The position numbers and the translations under genes were made by a program. Positions 44,697 to 55,202 of a stretch of DNA of 64,000 nt are shown piece by piece; within the stretch, counting starts at the first letter, position 1; each line of letters opens with the position of its first letter. The DNA lies in contig DASYXW010000076.1 of the NCBI GenBank assembly GCA_035934405.1, positions 1 through 64,000 of the forward strand. Reading direction: 5' to 3'. Below the pieces are notes generated by a model. That model was not told where the DNA came from. It was given only the letters and a program-made list of their open reading frames with translations, and made no database searches. The stretch comes from DASYXW01 sp035934405 (lineage in GTDB: Bacteria; Acidobacteriota; Terriglobia; UBA7540).

Positions 44697-44900
44697 GCTT
44701 GCGTTGTTTTGAACAGCCGTCCGTGATTGCAAAACTTGTGAACGCAATCCCATAGCAAGATTTCAACACCAGCGACTGAGAAAGCTTGATGAATCCACAA
44801 AGTCCGCGGGGGCTTTCCGTTGGCGAATCATCGGCTTCCAAACTTTTCCACACTTTCCACGCCACTACGGCTAAAATACAAGTGATAGGACACTATCTCT
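44697..44900. other. dnaA-dnaN spacer with DnaA-box-like sites (candidate origin)
   Basis: GAATCCACA (44791-44799) and TTTTCCACA (44844-44852) each differ by one base from TTATCCACA, and CTTTCCACG follows at once. A TAAAAT (44872-44877) may be the dnaN -10. There is no long AT-rich unwinding element, so this is a weak oriC candidate. Confidence 0.4.
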
Positions 44901-46025
44901 ATGGAATTCTCAACTAAGAAATCTGATCTCCTGAAAGAGCTCGACCTGGCCCAAGGGGTGGTGGAAAAGAAAACGACCATTCCCATCCTTTCCAACTTTC
45001 TGCTTGAGGCGAGCGACAGTCACTTGCGTTTGAGCGCCACCGACCTCGAACTTGGGGTGCGCTCGATTTGCGAGGCCAAAGTGAAGAAGGGCGGCGCCGG
45101 GACGGTGCCGGCCAAGCGCCTGCTCGACATTGTGCGCTCGCTGCCCGAGGCCGATATCCACTTCAAGGTGCTCGAAAATAATTGGATTCAACTCACCTGC
45201 CAGCGGTCATCGTTCAAGCTGGTGGGGATGGCGAAGGACAACTTTCCCGTGCTTCCGGCCGTCCCCAAGGCCCTGGCCTCGATTCCTTGCGGCTGCCTGG
45301 CCACGCTGATTCACCGCACGTCCTTCGCGATTTCAAATGAGGAATCCCGTTACACACTCAACGGCGCCTTGCTGGCGCTCAAACCGGAGAGCGTCATGAT
45401 GGTGGCAACCGACGGTCACCGGCTGGCCATGGTCGAGCGCGATGTGGAGGTGTCGGGCCTGAACAACGAGTTGAAGATCCTGATTCCTAAAAAGGCCATG
45501 ATCGAACTGCAGCGCCTACTGGGGATGGAGGCAGAAACCGGCTCCGAGACGGCCTTGGAGTTCTCGAAAGATGACAGCCACCTCTTCTTTTCGCTCGGCG
45601 ATCGCGTCCTGATTGCCCGCCTGCTCACCGGCCAGTTCCCGAACTACGAGGCCGTGCTGCCCCGCGACAACAAGCTCACAGTTGAACTGGAGAAAGGGGC
45701 CATCGAAGCAGCGGTGCGCCGCGTGGCGCTGCTGGCGGACGAGCGGTCGCGGGCCGTCCGCGTCCAGGTGGACAAGGACCAGTTGGAAATCTTTTCTCAG
45801 AGCGGCGAGTACGGCGAAGCACACGAAACCCTGGACGCGAAATACGACGGCGAGGCGATGCAGATCGGTTTCAACTACCAGTACCTCCTGGACTTTTTGG
45901 GCGTCCTCGGAGATACGGCCAAAGTCCGGTTGGAGTTGAAGGACGAACAGAGCGCCGGCCAGTTCCGTCCCAGCGATGACGAGACCTACAAGTACCGCTA
46001 CGTTGTCATGCCGATGCGGATTTGA
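44901..46025 (+). CDS. dnaN: DNA polymerase III sliding clamp (beta)
   Basis: A 374-residue beta clamp with three repeated DNA-clamp domains. Family landmarks are LAQGVVEKKTTIPILSNFLL at the N-terminus, ATDGHRLAMVERDV in domain 2, LLTGQFPNYEAVLPRDNK and the C-terminal YRYVVMPMRI. It tethers the polymerase to DNA. It lies 204 bp after dnaA. Confidence 0.97.
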   Translation: MEFSTKKSDLLKELDLAQGVVEKKTTIPILSNFLLEASDSHLRLSATDLELGVRSICEAKVKKGGAGTVPAKRLLDIVRSLPEADIHFKVLENNWIQLTCQRSSFKLVGMAKDNFPVLPAVPKALASIPCGCLATLIHRTSFAISNEESRYTLNGALLALKPESVMMVATDGHRLAMVERDVEVSGLNNELKILIPKKAMIELQRLLGMEAETGSETALEFSKDDSHLFFSLGDRVLIARLLTGQFPNYEAVLPRDNKLTVELEKGAIEAAVRRVALLADERSRAVRVQVDKDQLEIFSQSGEYGEAHETLDAKYDGEAMQIGFNYQYLLDFLGVLGDTAKVRLELKDEQSAGQFRPSDDETYKYRYVVMPMRI

Positions 46026-46198
46026 GGCTGCAGGAGGCGTAGGGGAGATGCGCTAAGTATTTTATAAACAGTATTGTGACGGTGTTATTGGGTTCTGATT
46101 TGGCGTGTTTCCAGTGAACCTCAAGCGGACGCTAAGACCGATCTATCACGACCACTACCTTACTCCGAAACTAGCGAAAAAAATAGCAGAAAAGGATG

Positions 46199-46278
46199 TT
46201 AAAATGAGGGAACGAACCGAAGAAGTGTCTTAGAATCAACACAAGTTCCGGTTCGTTCCCAGAAACGAAACGGAAACC
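46199..46278. repeat. Palindromic GGTTCGTT element, copy B
   Basis: GGAACGAACCG (46209-46219) and CGGTTCGTTCC (46249-46259) bound a 51-bp core that matches 1495-1545 in inverse orientation with no gaps. An extra AAACGAAACGG arm follows at 46263. It lies between dnaN and gyrB, about 90 bp before the gyrB start. Confidence 0.75.
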
Positions 46279-46349
46279 TGGCAAGCGCTGCAATGGGCCT
46301 GCGCCAGGTGCAGCGCCCCGAATACCGGGAGGAAAGGTCGTCCGAGCTA

Positions 46350-48755
<2,406 letters not shown>

Positions 48756-48848
48756 GCTTATTTAGAAACGGCGATTGCAGAACTTAAAGAACTTCGTGAG
48801 CACGACGCACAGAAAGTGCGCGACATCGAACAGCAATGTAGTTATTGA
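48756..48848 (+). pseudogene. Short coding remnant after gyrB
   Basis: Directly after the gyrB stop, a 30-codon open frame without a start reads LETAIAELKELREHDAQKVR and ends at TGA 48846. It looks like the 3' end of a helical protein gene. No parent gene is in the window. Confidence 0.3.
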
Positions 48849-48879
48849 ACGGGCTAGCTAACGGCTTCGTGATTGGAAG

Positions 48880-49437
48880 GTGAGGAGGGCGTTGCGGAGC
48901 AAGCGTAGCGCGTCTATAATGACAGACCACCGCCTTTGCGGTCTACGGCTTTTCGGTGGCCGTCGTCGGATCCACGGTTGGGTATTCTACCGCCGTGTCG
49001 AAGCTACGGCGTCCATTTTTTTCCGGCCCGTCCAGAAAGGCACGCGGGACGGGACACTGTCCGTGGTGGATAACGCGCCGGGCAGCCCGCAGACCGTCCC
49101 TCTCTGCGGCGTCGGCACTGCGGTCAAGCTCGTTCCTACCTCTCTTAGTTTCGGGCGCGTGCCCGTGGGCACGACGAGCAGTCCACGGGGCGTGACACTG
49201 AGAAACGCTTCTGTGAATGCCGCCCTCAACATCAGCGCCTTCAAGTTTTCAGGCTTCAACACCGGCGCTTTTGCCGAGACCAACACTTGCGGCACAAGCG
49301 TCCCGCCGCACGGAAGCTGCACGATTAGCGTGACCTTTGCCCCGAAGGCCAAGGGCTTCGAGAATGCGACCCTCAACATCTTCGACGATGGCGGCGCCAG
49401 TCCGCAGACGGTGATGGTGACGGGGATCGGAGAATAG
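48880..49437 (+). CDS. Choice-of-anchor D domain fragment
   Basis: Up to 185 residues, with a basic, unlikely N-terminus and no signal peptide. From about residue 50 it reads as the end of one choice-of-anchor D domain (SVVDNAPGSPQTVPLCGVGT) and one complete domain (SLSFGRVPVGTTSSPRGVTL, FAETNTCGTSVPPHGSCTIS, TLNIFDDGGASPQTVMVTG). It resembles the C-terminus of the 57.5-kb protein. It is probably a truncated gene, the FG-GAP part and signal peptide being absent. Confidence 0.5.
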   Translation: MRRALRSKRSASIMTDHRLCGLRLFGGRRRIHGWVFYRRVEATASIFFRPVQKGTRDGTLSVVDNAPGSPQTVPLCGVGTAVKLVPTSLSFGRVPVGTTSSPRGVTLRNASVNAALNISAFKFSGFNTGAFAETNTCGTSVPPHGSCTISVTFAPKAKGFENATLNIFDDGGASPQTVMVTGIGE

Positions 49438-49521
49438 CAAGGTGATGCGCCGCACACACAGCCAACTTCGCCTCCCGGCACGAGCCGGGCGGTGGAGGTT
49501 TAGGCGGCGGTTCGATGGAAC

Positions 49522-49710
49522 TTAGCTCGTCGCTTCAGCCGCGCTCATCGCCGCGGCGCGCGCGCGCTTGGCGGCCGGACCCCGCTTGGCGTGCCGCTTC
49601 TCCCGCGGCCGCACGATGATGTGCTGGCAGCTCAGGCAGATCAAATGCTCGCCGCTCGGCGATCGCGTGCTTCGCGATGATCCACACACTGGACAAGTCT
49701 GAGATTTCAT
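49522..49710 (-). CDS. Small zinc-ribbon protein
   Basis: A 62-residue protein with a CPVCGSS...LICLSCQ zinc-ribbon (four cysteines, residues ~6-28) and a basic, Ala/Arg-rich tail. It probably binds zinc and perhaps nucleic acid. It is divergent from the epimerase gene across an AT-rich spacer. Confidence 0.65.
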   Translation of the reverse strand: MKSQTCPVCGSSRSTRSPSGEHLICLSCQHIIVRPREKRHAKRGPAAKRARAAAMSAAEATS

Positions 49711-49735
49711 AAATGTAATCCCCCCGTTCCTACAA

Positions 49736-49860
49736 ACTTGAAACCAACACCAACTTGTAACATTTCTGAACGATTCTTGTAAAGCTATTACTTAAGGTAT
49801 TATATTATGATGTACGTATATAGTAGTGTAATTACTTGTTTTTGGGGGAGATGTGCGCCA
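49736..49860 (+). promoter_or_regulatory. AT-rich divergent promoter region
   Basis: The spacer between the zinc-ribbon gene and the epimerase gene is AT-rich. It contains repeated TTGTAA (49756, 49780) and GTATTATATTATGATG (49798-49813), fitting a -35/-10 for the plus strand. The leader up to the ATG at 49975 is ~160 nt. Confidence 0.45.
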
Positions 49861-49974
49861 GGAAACGAAAGGCGAACCCCGATCACTTTTCCCGTGCGCC
49901 GAGCCAGCCTTTGCCGTATGCTTCGATGGTCCCGCGCCAGACAAAAGCCTGATACCGGAGGCTCTTTCGGAGAC

Positions 49975-51033
49975 ATGGCGAAAACTACAGTGAAGCGTCG
50001 CGATTTCCTGAAAGCGGCAGGAGCGTCCGCTGTGGCGCTCAACGCTCCCGCCGGTCTCAAAGCGATTGGAGGCAAACTCAACGTGCAGCCGTCCGCCGTT
50101 CCAGCCGATACCTCGTATCCGAAGCTCGCCATCATTGCGCATTACTCGCCGCAGAAACTCGCCTTTGCCGCCTCGGCCGGATACGAGGGTGTGGTGATTC
50201 CGCTCGACGAGTTTTTCGATCCCGACAAGCTCACGGACAGTCAGATTGACCGGGTTCTCGCAACCGCACGCGACTCCGGCGTACGAATCATCTCCATCGA
50301 GTGCATGTGGGGCATCAACCACATCGCGAAGGATCCCGCGAAGCGGCGCGAGGCGCGCGCGAAATTCGTCCGCTGCCTCGAGTTTGGCCACCGCTTGGGA
50401 TGCAAGTTCGTGGGCACGTTCAGCGGCGCGACGGAGGGCGCATCGGGACCAGCCGCCGGGGACGAGCAGGCGAAGGCTCTAGCCGAGGCCGTCAATGAGC
50501 AGTATCTGCCGGTGCTCGAGAAACTCGACCTCGGCATGGGCTGGGAAAACTACCCCTGCGACGTCAACTTCGCCACCGTGCCGGCGCTGTGGAATAAGGT
50601 CTTCGGGCTCGTCCCGAGTCACCGCCTGGGACTTGAGTTTGACCCCTCGCACCTCGTGCGACAGTATATCGACCCGGTCGCGACCGCCTGGGACGTGAAA
50701 GATCGCATTCTGGCCGTTCACGCCAAGGACACGGAAATCATCGAGCCGGTACTTCAACGAGTCGGGATTCACGGTGAGAAGTGGTGGCGCTACCGCATCC
50801 CCGGTCAAGGACTGATCAACTGGCCTGAGTTCGTGACTGTGCTGCTGCAGATCGGTTTCAAAGGCGGGATGGCGGTGGAGCACGAAGACGATTTCTGGGA
50901 CGGTGATGACGATCCCAAGCGGCCGGAATTTTCCCAAGCCCGCAAGGATGGATTCCTGTTGGCCGAGCGGTTCCTGCGCCTGTACCTGCCGGGACGCCCG
51001 GAGCGTGAAGGGCCGTTCAGCGCGGACAGTTGA
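49975..51033 (+). CDS. Tat-exported sugar phosphate isomerase/epimerase-like protein
   Basis: The ATG at 49975 gives 352 residues. The N-terminus has a twin-arginine signal (VKRRDFLKAAGASAVAL). The TIM-barrel part has the same metal-type motifs as the 38.2-kb gene (LEFDPSHLVRQYIDP, ILAVHAKDTEII, MAVEHEDDFWDGD), so it is a paralogue sent to the periplasm. The substrate is unknown. Its last 17 bases overlap the end of the convergent FecR gene. Confidence 0.88.
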   Translation: MAKTTVKRRDFLKAAGASAVALNAPAGLKAIGGKLNVQPSAVPADTSYPKLAIIAHYSPQKLAFAASAGYEGVVIPLDEFFDPDKLTDSQIDRVLATARDSGVRIISIECMWGINHIAKDPAKRREARAKFVRCLEFGHRLGCKFVGTFSGATEGASGPAAGDEQAKALAEAVNEQYLPVLEKLDLGMGWENYPCDVNFATVPALWNKVFGLVPSHRLGLEFDPSHLVRQYIDPVATAWDVKDRILAVHAKDTEIIEPVLQRVGIHGEKWWRYRIPGQGLINWPEFVTVLLQIGFKGGMAVEHEDDFWDGDDDPKRPEFSQARKDGFLLAERFLRLYLPGRPEREGPFSADS

Positions 51034-52501
51034 ACGAGCCGGGGCCGCTCGGCGACACGGGCAGACCGTCGAAGACGGCCGTGGCCTCAATCGCGGCGCA
51101 GACCGCCGCGCCAATCGCGGCTGCGGTGTTGGCGGTGGCGGTGGCGCTGTTGGCAGCGGTTGTCGCGGCACCGAATTGCCCGGCAGCTTTCAGCAGATTG
51201 GAAGACGTGTCATTGATCTGGTTCACGGCGCCATCCACCACTCCGTAACTGACCCCGGCCAGGATTGCGGCGAGCACCAAGGTGCCGGTGGTAGCTTCGT
51301 GGACGGCCACGATTTTCGCCGTGCGTTCGATCGTGGGCACGCCCGCGAAGCCGGTCAACGCCATCTCTCGCCTGACCTCGGTCTCAGCCTGCCTCGGCGC
51401 GCCCGGTGCGCCGTCATGACGCACGGCGGAGCAGTCGCCTTTATGCAAAGTGACGGCTCCGCCTAGAGAAGGGCTGATGCTCGCAAGCGAAAGCAGTCCA
51501 GCGCCGGCGTTGCAAACTCTTGTGATTTTAGTTCCGGCGTCTACAACGAAAGTCGTGGCTGACCCCTTCACAACCGCTGTCACGGTGCGCACTTCGAAAC
51601 TCGATTGTGGCTGCGCGGGTCTTGTTGCCTCGGCGCGAACCCGGCCGTACTGAAGCTCGATTTGCGTCTGCTGCGTATCAGGATCGTGCCGGATGAGCCG
51701 CATGGACGTGCCGCCGCCGAGGGCCGCAAAGGAACCATCCAGCAATTGCATACGCACCCGACCGCCGGCCGACGTGCGGATGCCGTCACCCTGGCTGACG
51801 AGCTCGTTCAAGCGAAGGGGGACGGCCAGCCGGGAGCCGGCGTGCTCCACGGTCTCCTCCGGGTACAATTGGGTGACACGACCGGCGGTCGAAACCGTCG
51901 TCGGGGCGACTTCGGTTGTCGCGCTCGCCGCCTGCGACACGTCCTGAGGTATACCGGCTTCCAGCCGTACCGCTTTCCCAGCCACCAGAACCAGTGGCGC
52001 GCCGGCGCCTTGGATCATCACCCGGCCGCTCTCGGCAACCACTGCGGACGAGCTCCCCACGGCCGCCACCCGGCACGCGGCTGAAGAACCCTTCAACGTA
52101 AGGCTTGCCCCTGGAACACGGATCTCCGAGCTCTCGCCGGTGAAGCTTCGCACCAGAAGCCCCCCTCGGCGCAATTCAAGCGCGGGGGTTGTGCCTCCCG
52201 AGGGCTGGACAAGCAGCGCGACTTCGCTGTCTCCCGCAACAGTTACCACGCCGCCTGCCAGCAAACGCAGGAGGGCCCCTGATCGCGCGCCCGTCGTGAT
52301 GACGTCGCGGGCAAAGAGCGCCGTGCCAGGCGGCGCCGGCAAGTTGTCGACCTCGAGATCGCCCCAGCCGACAACCGTCCCAACCGCGCCCGCCCTAATG
52401 ACCTTGGCCCCGCCAGCCTCAGACCGCAGACCTGCGAGCGGAACGAGCAGGAGCGTCAGCCAAACCCTCAGGTTGATTCGTCGCCTCATCAGAACCGTCA
52501 T
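51017..52501 (-). CDS. Secreted FecR-domain protein
   Basis: A 494-residue protein with a signal peptide (ending GLRSEAGG). A FecR-type beta domain lies at ~55-150 (LFARDVITTGARSGALLRLL, LRRGGLLVRS) and a second FecR-like block at ~225-320 (LVSQGDGIRTSAGGRVRMQL, STFEVRTVTA-like SSFEVRTVTAVVKGSATTF). The C-terminal ~100 residues hold a hydrophobic stretch (TGTLVLAAILAGVSYGVVDG) and an Ala/Thr-rich region. No sigma factor is adjacent, so classical FecR anti-sigma action is not supported. It is more likely a surface or structural protein. The start may be 52489. Confidence 0.82.
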   Translation of the reverse strand: MTVLMRRRINLRVWLTLLLVPLAGLRSEAGGAKVIRAGAVGTVVGWGDLEVDNLPAPPGTALFARDVITTGARSGALLRLLAGGVVTVAGDSEVALLVQPSGGTTPALELRRGGLLVRSFTGESSEIRVPGASLTLKGSSAACRVAAVGSSSAVVAESGRVMIQGAGAPLVLVAGKAVRLEAGIPQDVSQAASATTEVAPTTVSTAGRVTQLYPEETVEHAGSRLAVPLRLNELVSQGDGIRTSAGGRVRMQLLDGSFAALGGGTSMRLIRHDPDTQQTQIELQYGRVRAEATRPAQPQSSFEVRTVTAVVKGSATTFVVDAGTKITRVCNAGAGLLSLASISPSLGGAVTLHKGDCSAVRHDGAPGAPRQAETEVRREMALTGFAGVPTIERTAKIVAVHEATTGTLVLAAILAGVSYGVVDGAVNQINDTSSNLLKAAGQFGAATTAANSATATANTAAAIGAAVCAAIEATAVFDGLPVSPSGPGSFNCPR

Positions 52502-52668
52502 GCCCCCTCGGCCGCGCTCGTGTTTCGTCTGTCTGCGCCATGCCGGAAGCGCGGAGCGGTCTATTTACTTTGTAGTGGCTTACTCAGTTGAAGATTACTA
52601 TGAACTAAATCTGTGCAAGGTGTGCGAACCCGCTCGCTCTCAACTGTTAAGACGGTGCGAAAGCCAGC

Positions 52669-52703
52669 TTATCCACAGGGATTTGCACACTCTCTGTGGA
52701 AAA
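52669..52703. other. Inverted pair of DnaA boxes
   Basis: A perfect TTATCCACA (52669-52677) faces TGTGGAAAA (52695-52703, inverse of TTTTCCACA). An AT-richer stretch (52559-52616) lies just upstream. The site is intergenic between the FecR and CDGSH genes, ~8 kb beyond dnaA. Confidence 0.45.
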
Positions 52704-52723
52704 CAGCAGCTCGCCGCGGCAGG

Positions 52724-53005
52724 CTACGAAACGACCGGCTTGGGCGCGACCGGCGGCGGAAGCTCCCGTGCTCGAACCTCCGATTGGAATCCGACCTTCT
52801 TGTGGCTGCCGTCGCAAAAGGGCTTGTCCTCCGAATGCCCGCACCGGCACAGGCTGATGCCCGTCCGTCCGGCGAGGTCAAACGGCTTGCCTTCCATGTC
52901 GTGAATCGTGAACTCGCCCTCGATGCGTAAAGGGCCGTGGTTTCTTACCGTGACCTTAGTCTCTGCCAAAGTTCCTCCCTCAATCGTCGCGGTAAGCTTC
53001 CGCAA
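52724..53005 (-). CDS. CDGSH iron-sulfur domain protein
   Basis: A 93-residue protein with the CDGSH signature CRCGHSEDKPFCDGSHKKVG (three Cys and one His that bind a redox-active [2Fe-2S] cluster, residues ~53-72). The N-terminal half is beta-rich (VTVRNHGPLRIEGEFTIHDM). A Pro/Val-rich tail follows. It is divergent from a ferredoxin gene with an 80-bp shared promoter region. Electron transfer or iron handling is likely. Confidence 0.93.
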   Translation of the reverse strand: MRKLTATIEGGTLAETKVTVRNHGPLRIEGEFTIHDMEGKPFDLAGRTGISLCRCGHSEDKPFCDGSHKKVGFQSEVRARELPPPVAPKPVVS

Positions 53006-53020
53006 ATCAATCGCCGGCGG

Positions 53021-53049
53021 TTGACTTCGCCACGCCGCTTTCGTAGAAT
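53021..53049 (+). promoter_or_regulatory. Sigma70 promoter for the ferredoxin gene
   Basis: TTGACT (53021-53026), 17-bp spacer, TAGAAT (53044-53049), 36 bp before the start codon at 53086. Confidence 0.65.
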
Positions 53050-53085
53050 CTCACCGGGGCTCGACGCGCCCCGAGGAGCGCCTTT

Positions 53086-53451
53086 TTGCCTACATACTAT
53101 ATACCCACTCCCGACGTCATCAAAGAAGAGCCGAAGTCCGAGGGCATCAATACGCCGCGCAAGAAGAAGCCCAAGGAGCTGGCGGTGATCACGGAATGTT
53201 GCACCGGCTGCGCCGGCTCACCCGCCTGCGTCCCTTACTGCCCCGTCGAGGACTGCATGTACTGGGTGACCGATTGGGAACATCCGCCCTTTGGCCGCAT
53301 CGAGGTTGACCCCGCAACTTGCATCGGCTGCAAGAAATGCACCAGCAAGGGTCCGGACGGCTCTTTCCTCGACGGCTGCCCGTGGGATGCCATCGAAATG
53401 ATCCCCATCGAGTTCGTCGAGGAGAAGCTGGGCGTCAAGTATCAGATTTAA
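53086..53451 (+). CDS. 4Fe-4S dicluster ferredoxin-like protein
   Basis: A 121-residue ferredoxin that starts at TTG (53086) with GAGGAG 7 bp upstream; no ATG is available. Cysteine motifs are CCTGCAGSPACVPYCPVEDC and CIGCKKC...DGCPWDAIEM. The second cluster motif is interrupted by a KGPDGSFLDG loop in place of the usual CxxxCP spacing. It likely carries electrons for an oxidoreductase that is not in the window. It is divergent from the CDGSH gene. Confidence 0.9.
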   Translation: MPTYYIPTPDVIKEEPKSEGINTPRKKKPKELAVITECCTGCAGSPACVPYCPVEDCMYWVTDWEHPPFGRIEVDPATCIGCKKCTSKGPDGSFLDGCPWDAIEMIPIEFVEEKLGVKYQI

Positions 53452-53457
53452 CCATAG

Positions 53458-53483
53458 GCTCATCGGGCCATCGGGTCATTTGA
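53458..53483. repeat. Octad repeat at gene stop
   Basis: CTCATCGGGCCATCGGGTCA, three units of the ATCGGGCC/ATCGGGTC variant of the octad family. It contains the stop codon of the minus-strand gene. Confidence 0.6.
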
Positions 53484-54386
53484 AAGCACCGACACCCTCT
53501 TCCTGATTGCCTGCGCCGTCAGGATCGCCTGCTGGCGGACGGCGTCGGGCATGCCGGCCACTCCCCGCGCCAACCGGTCTACATCTTCCAAATCATCCGC
53601 CCGCCCCACCAGATACAACGCGCGTAAGGCTTCCCACACCTGCCTGTCTCCCGGCGCGAGCTCCGCGATCTCATCCCCGGCGCGGACGTCAGCCCCGTCG
53701 TGGACCACTTGGCGTTCCAACTTACCTGAGAGGGGCGAGCGCACCTCGACTGCCCCGTCCGTCCCCTTGATCCTCGCCACGAGGTCGCCTGCGTTCAAGG
53801 CGTCCTCGTCTTTCGAGCGAAAGGTCACGACCCCGCCTTGCGGGGCGAGCGCCCGGTAAGGGCGGAGCATCGCCCGAAGCTGGGCGTCGCCCGTCGAATC
53901 GCCGAAACGCGCCAGCGCGAGCGCCGCGTTCCAGCGCACCACGTCCACCGGGTCCGCCACCAGCTTCAGAAGCGCCTGGTGAAACTCCGGCGACTGGTTG
54001 TCCTCGCCCATCACCCAGGCCGTCATGCTGCGCAGTTGCGGCTCGCTGGTCGAGGCAAGCTTCATGAGATCGGGATACCAGCGCTTCGACGCCGGCTCGT
54101 GGCGGGCGATCTGCGCGTCCAGTTGCGAGAGCGCGTGCTGGGTCAGGTGCGGCTGCGACGTGTCTTCGAGACCCTCGGCCATCTCGCTCTCCCCGAGCCG
54201 GCGACCGAACCAGGTGGAGTACCAGAACAAGAACATGACGAGAATCGCCAGAACGGGAACCAGAGAGATGAGCAAGTTGCGAGTGGGCGGAAACCCTCCG
54301 GCAACCGGCGCGGGGGGGACAGCGCCCGCCGGACCGGACCTTTCGGCCTTATCGGCTTGACCGGAGGCGGCCACAGGGTTGTTCAT
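53460..54386 (-). CDS. Membrane-anchored HEAT-like / biotinyl-lipoyl-like protein
   Basis: The ATG at 54386 (MNNPVAASG) gives 308 residues; the longer TTG frame is less likely. One helix (~39-58, LLISLVPVLAILVMFLFWYS) follows a Pro-rich N-terminus. HEAT-like repeats lie at ~100-185 (LRSMTAWVMGEDNQSPEFHQ, VVRWNAALALARFGD). A domain at ~200-265 looks like a biotinyl/lipoyl hammerhead (VRSPLSGKLERQVVHDGADV) but lacks the usual modified lysine. The stop codon lies in a TCATCGGGCCATCGGGTCAT repeat. It converges on the ferredoxin gene; role unknown. Confidence 0.75.
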   Translation of the reverse strand: MNNPVAASGQADKAERSGPAGAVPPAPVAGGFPPTRNLLISLVPVLAILVMFLFWYSTWFGRRLGESEMAEGLEDTSQPHLTQHALSQLDAQIARHEPASKRWYPDLMKLASTSEPQLRSMTAWVMGEDNQSPEFHQALLKLVADPVDVVRWNAALALARFGDSTGDAQLRAMLRPYRALAPQGGVVTFRSKDEDALNAGDLVARIKGTDGAVEVRSPLSGKLERQVVHDGADVRAGDEIAELAPGDRQVWEALRALYLVGRADDLEDVDRLARGVAGMPDAVRQQAILTAQAIRKRVSVLSNDPMAR

Positions 54387-54730
54387 AAGGATGCTGCTTC
54401 CCGGCCCTCCTTGACCGACCGAATTCGGGCCAGCCAACCGCAATCGGGGATGACGGCAACCGTTCTCGTTTGTTTTCTATGAGATTCTGGCTTTAGCGGG
54501 AGGCCGCCCGCAGCGAGTTGGAGGCATAAAAAGTGCGGGCGTCCGGAAGCCCTTCCCGCTCTCGATTCGGCCGCTTTCTCAGGGCGGGAACCATGAGACG
54601 CGCGCTTTACCGGCGCCTGCCCGGGGGAAAACAGGGGAAGGCTGGAGGCCGACAGGGCGAGGTGCTCGGGCTGCAACAGGGAGATCACCGGTGAGAACCA
54701 GCATACGCCTCACGGCCAGACTTGTCAAGG
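54387..54730. other. GC-rich spacer without a supported gene
   Basis: GCCCGCA / TGCGGGC (about 54507-54541) can form a hairpin, and several further short GC stems are possible up to 54700. I see no convincing protein frame. It could hold a structured leader or small RNA, but no known RNA family was recognised. Confidence 0.35.
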
Positions 54731-54967
54731 CTAGTTTGCTAGGCTACTACATGTCGGCGCCAAGCCGGCTCCAGGCTGGCCATGGCGAATGAGTTCGCAC
54801 AAGACCCCCGGCGGGAGCGTTACGGCAATGAGCCAGGGTAAGTATTGCCCGAGTGCGAGCCTCGCCGTGTAATAGTTTCTCCTGGCTTGTCCGCGGCGAA
54901 TCGCCCATATCAAACTGACAATCAATGGGATGACTAACACGGCCGCGGTGTGGCTGCCGGCTTGCAA
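54731..54967 (-). CDS. Possible small membrane protein
   Basis: A 78-codon frame with two hydrophobic segments (AAVLVIPLIVSLIWAIRR and YLPWLIAVTLPPGVLCELI) separated by a basic loop. The segments look like real helices, but no ribosome site or family is seen. Confidence 0.3.
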   Translation of the reverse strand: MQAGSHTAAVLVIPLIVSLIWAIRRGQARRNYYTARLALGQYLPWLIAVTLPPGVLCELIRHGQPGAGLAPTCSSLAN

Positions 54968-54996
54968 AGTGAGAAACCTGACGCCAGGAGGCGAGC

Positions 54997-55162
54997 ATGC
55001 TTTACTACACCATAGTTTTTCTGATCCTTAGTCCTGATTGCCGGAATATTGGGATTCGGGTTCATTGCCTTCGCGGCCGCCGGCCTCGCCAAGATTTTTT
55101 TCTTCATTTTCCTGGTTCTGTTTCTTCTCAGCCTGCTCCGGGGGGTGACGCGGCGCGCTTGA
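54997..55162 (+). pseudogene. DUF1328 (YtjA-type) membrane protein with +1 frameshift
   Basis: AGGAGG precedes the ATG at 54997. The first 11 codons (MLYYTIVFLIL) match the DUF1328 start. After one extra base near 55030 the next frame continues as LIAGILGFGFIAFAAAGLAK and IFFFIFLVLFLLSLLRG to TGA 55160. Together these make a normal ~54-residue two-helix DUF1328 protein. It is either a real frameshift or a sequencing error. Confidence 0.75.
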
Positions 55163-55202
55163 ATTTCTGACGCCACCCCATGAGCCAGGCAATCCAACAG
55201 CG

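Noticed and set aside
51017..52501. FecR anti-sigma system
   Set aside because: The FecR-like domain is present, but there is no ECF sigma factor or TonB receptor gene nearby, so only a FecR-domain protein is called.
54387..54730. Known riboswitch, 6S or SRP RNA in the GC-rich spacer
   Set aside because: Hairpins are possible, but no conserved core of those families could be matched by eye.
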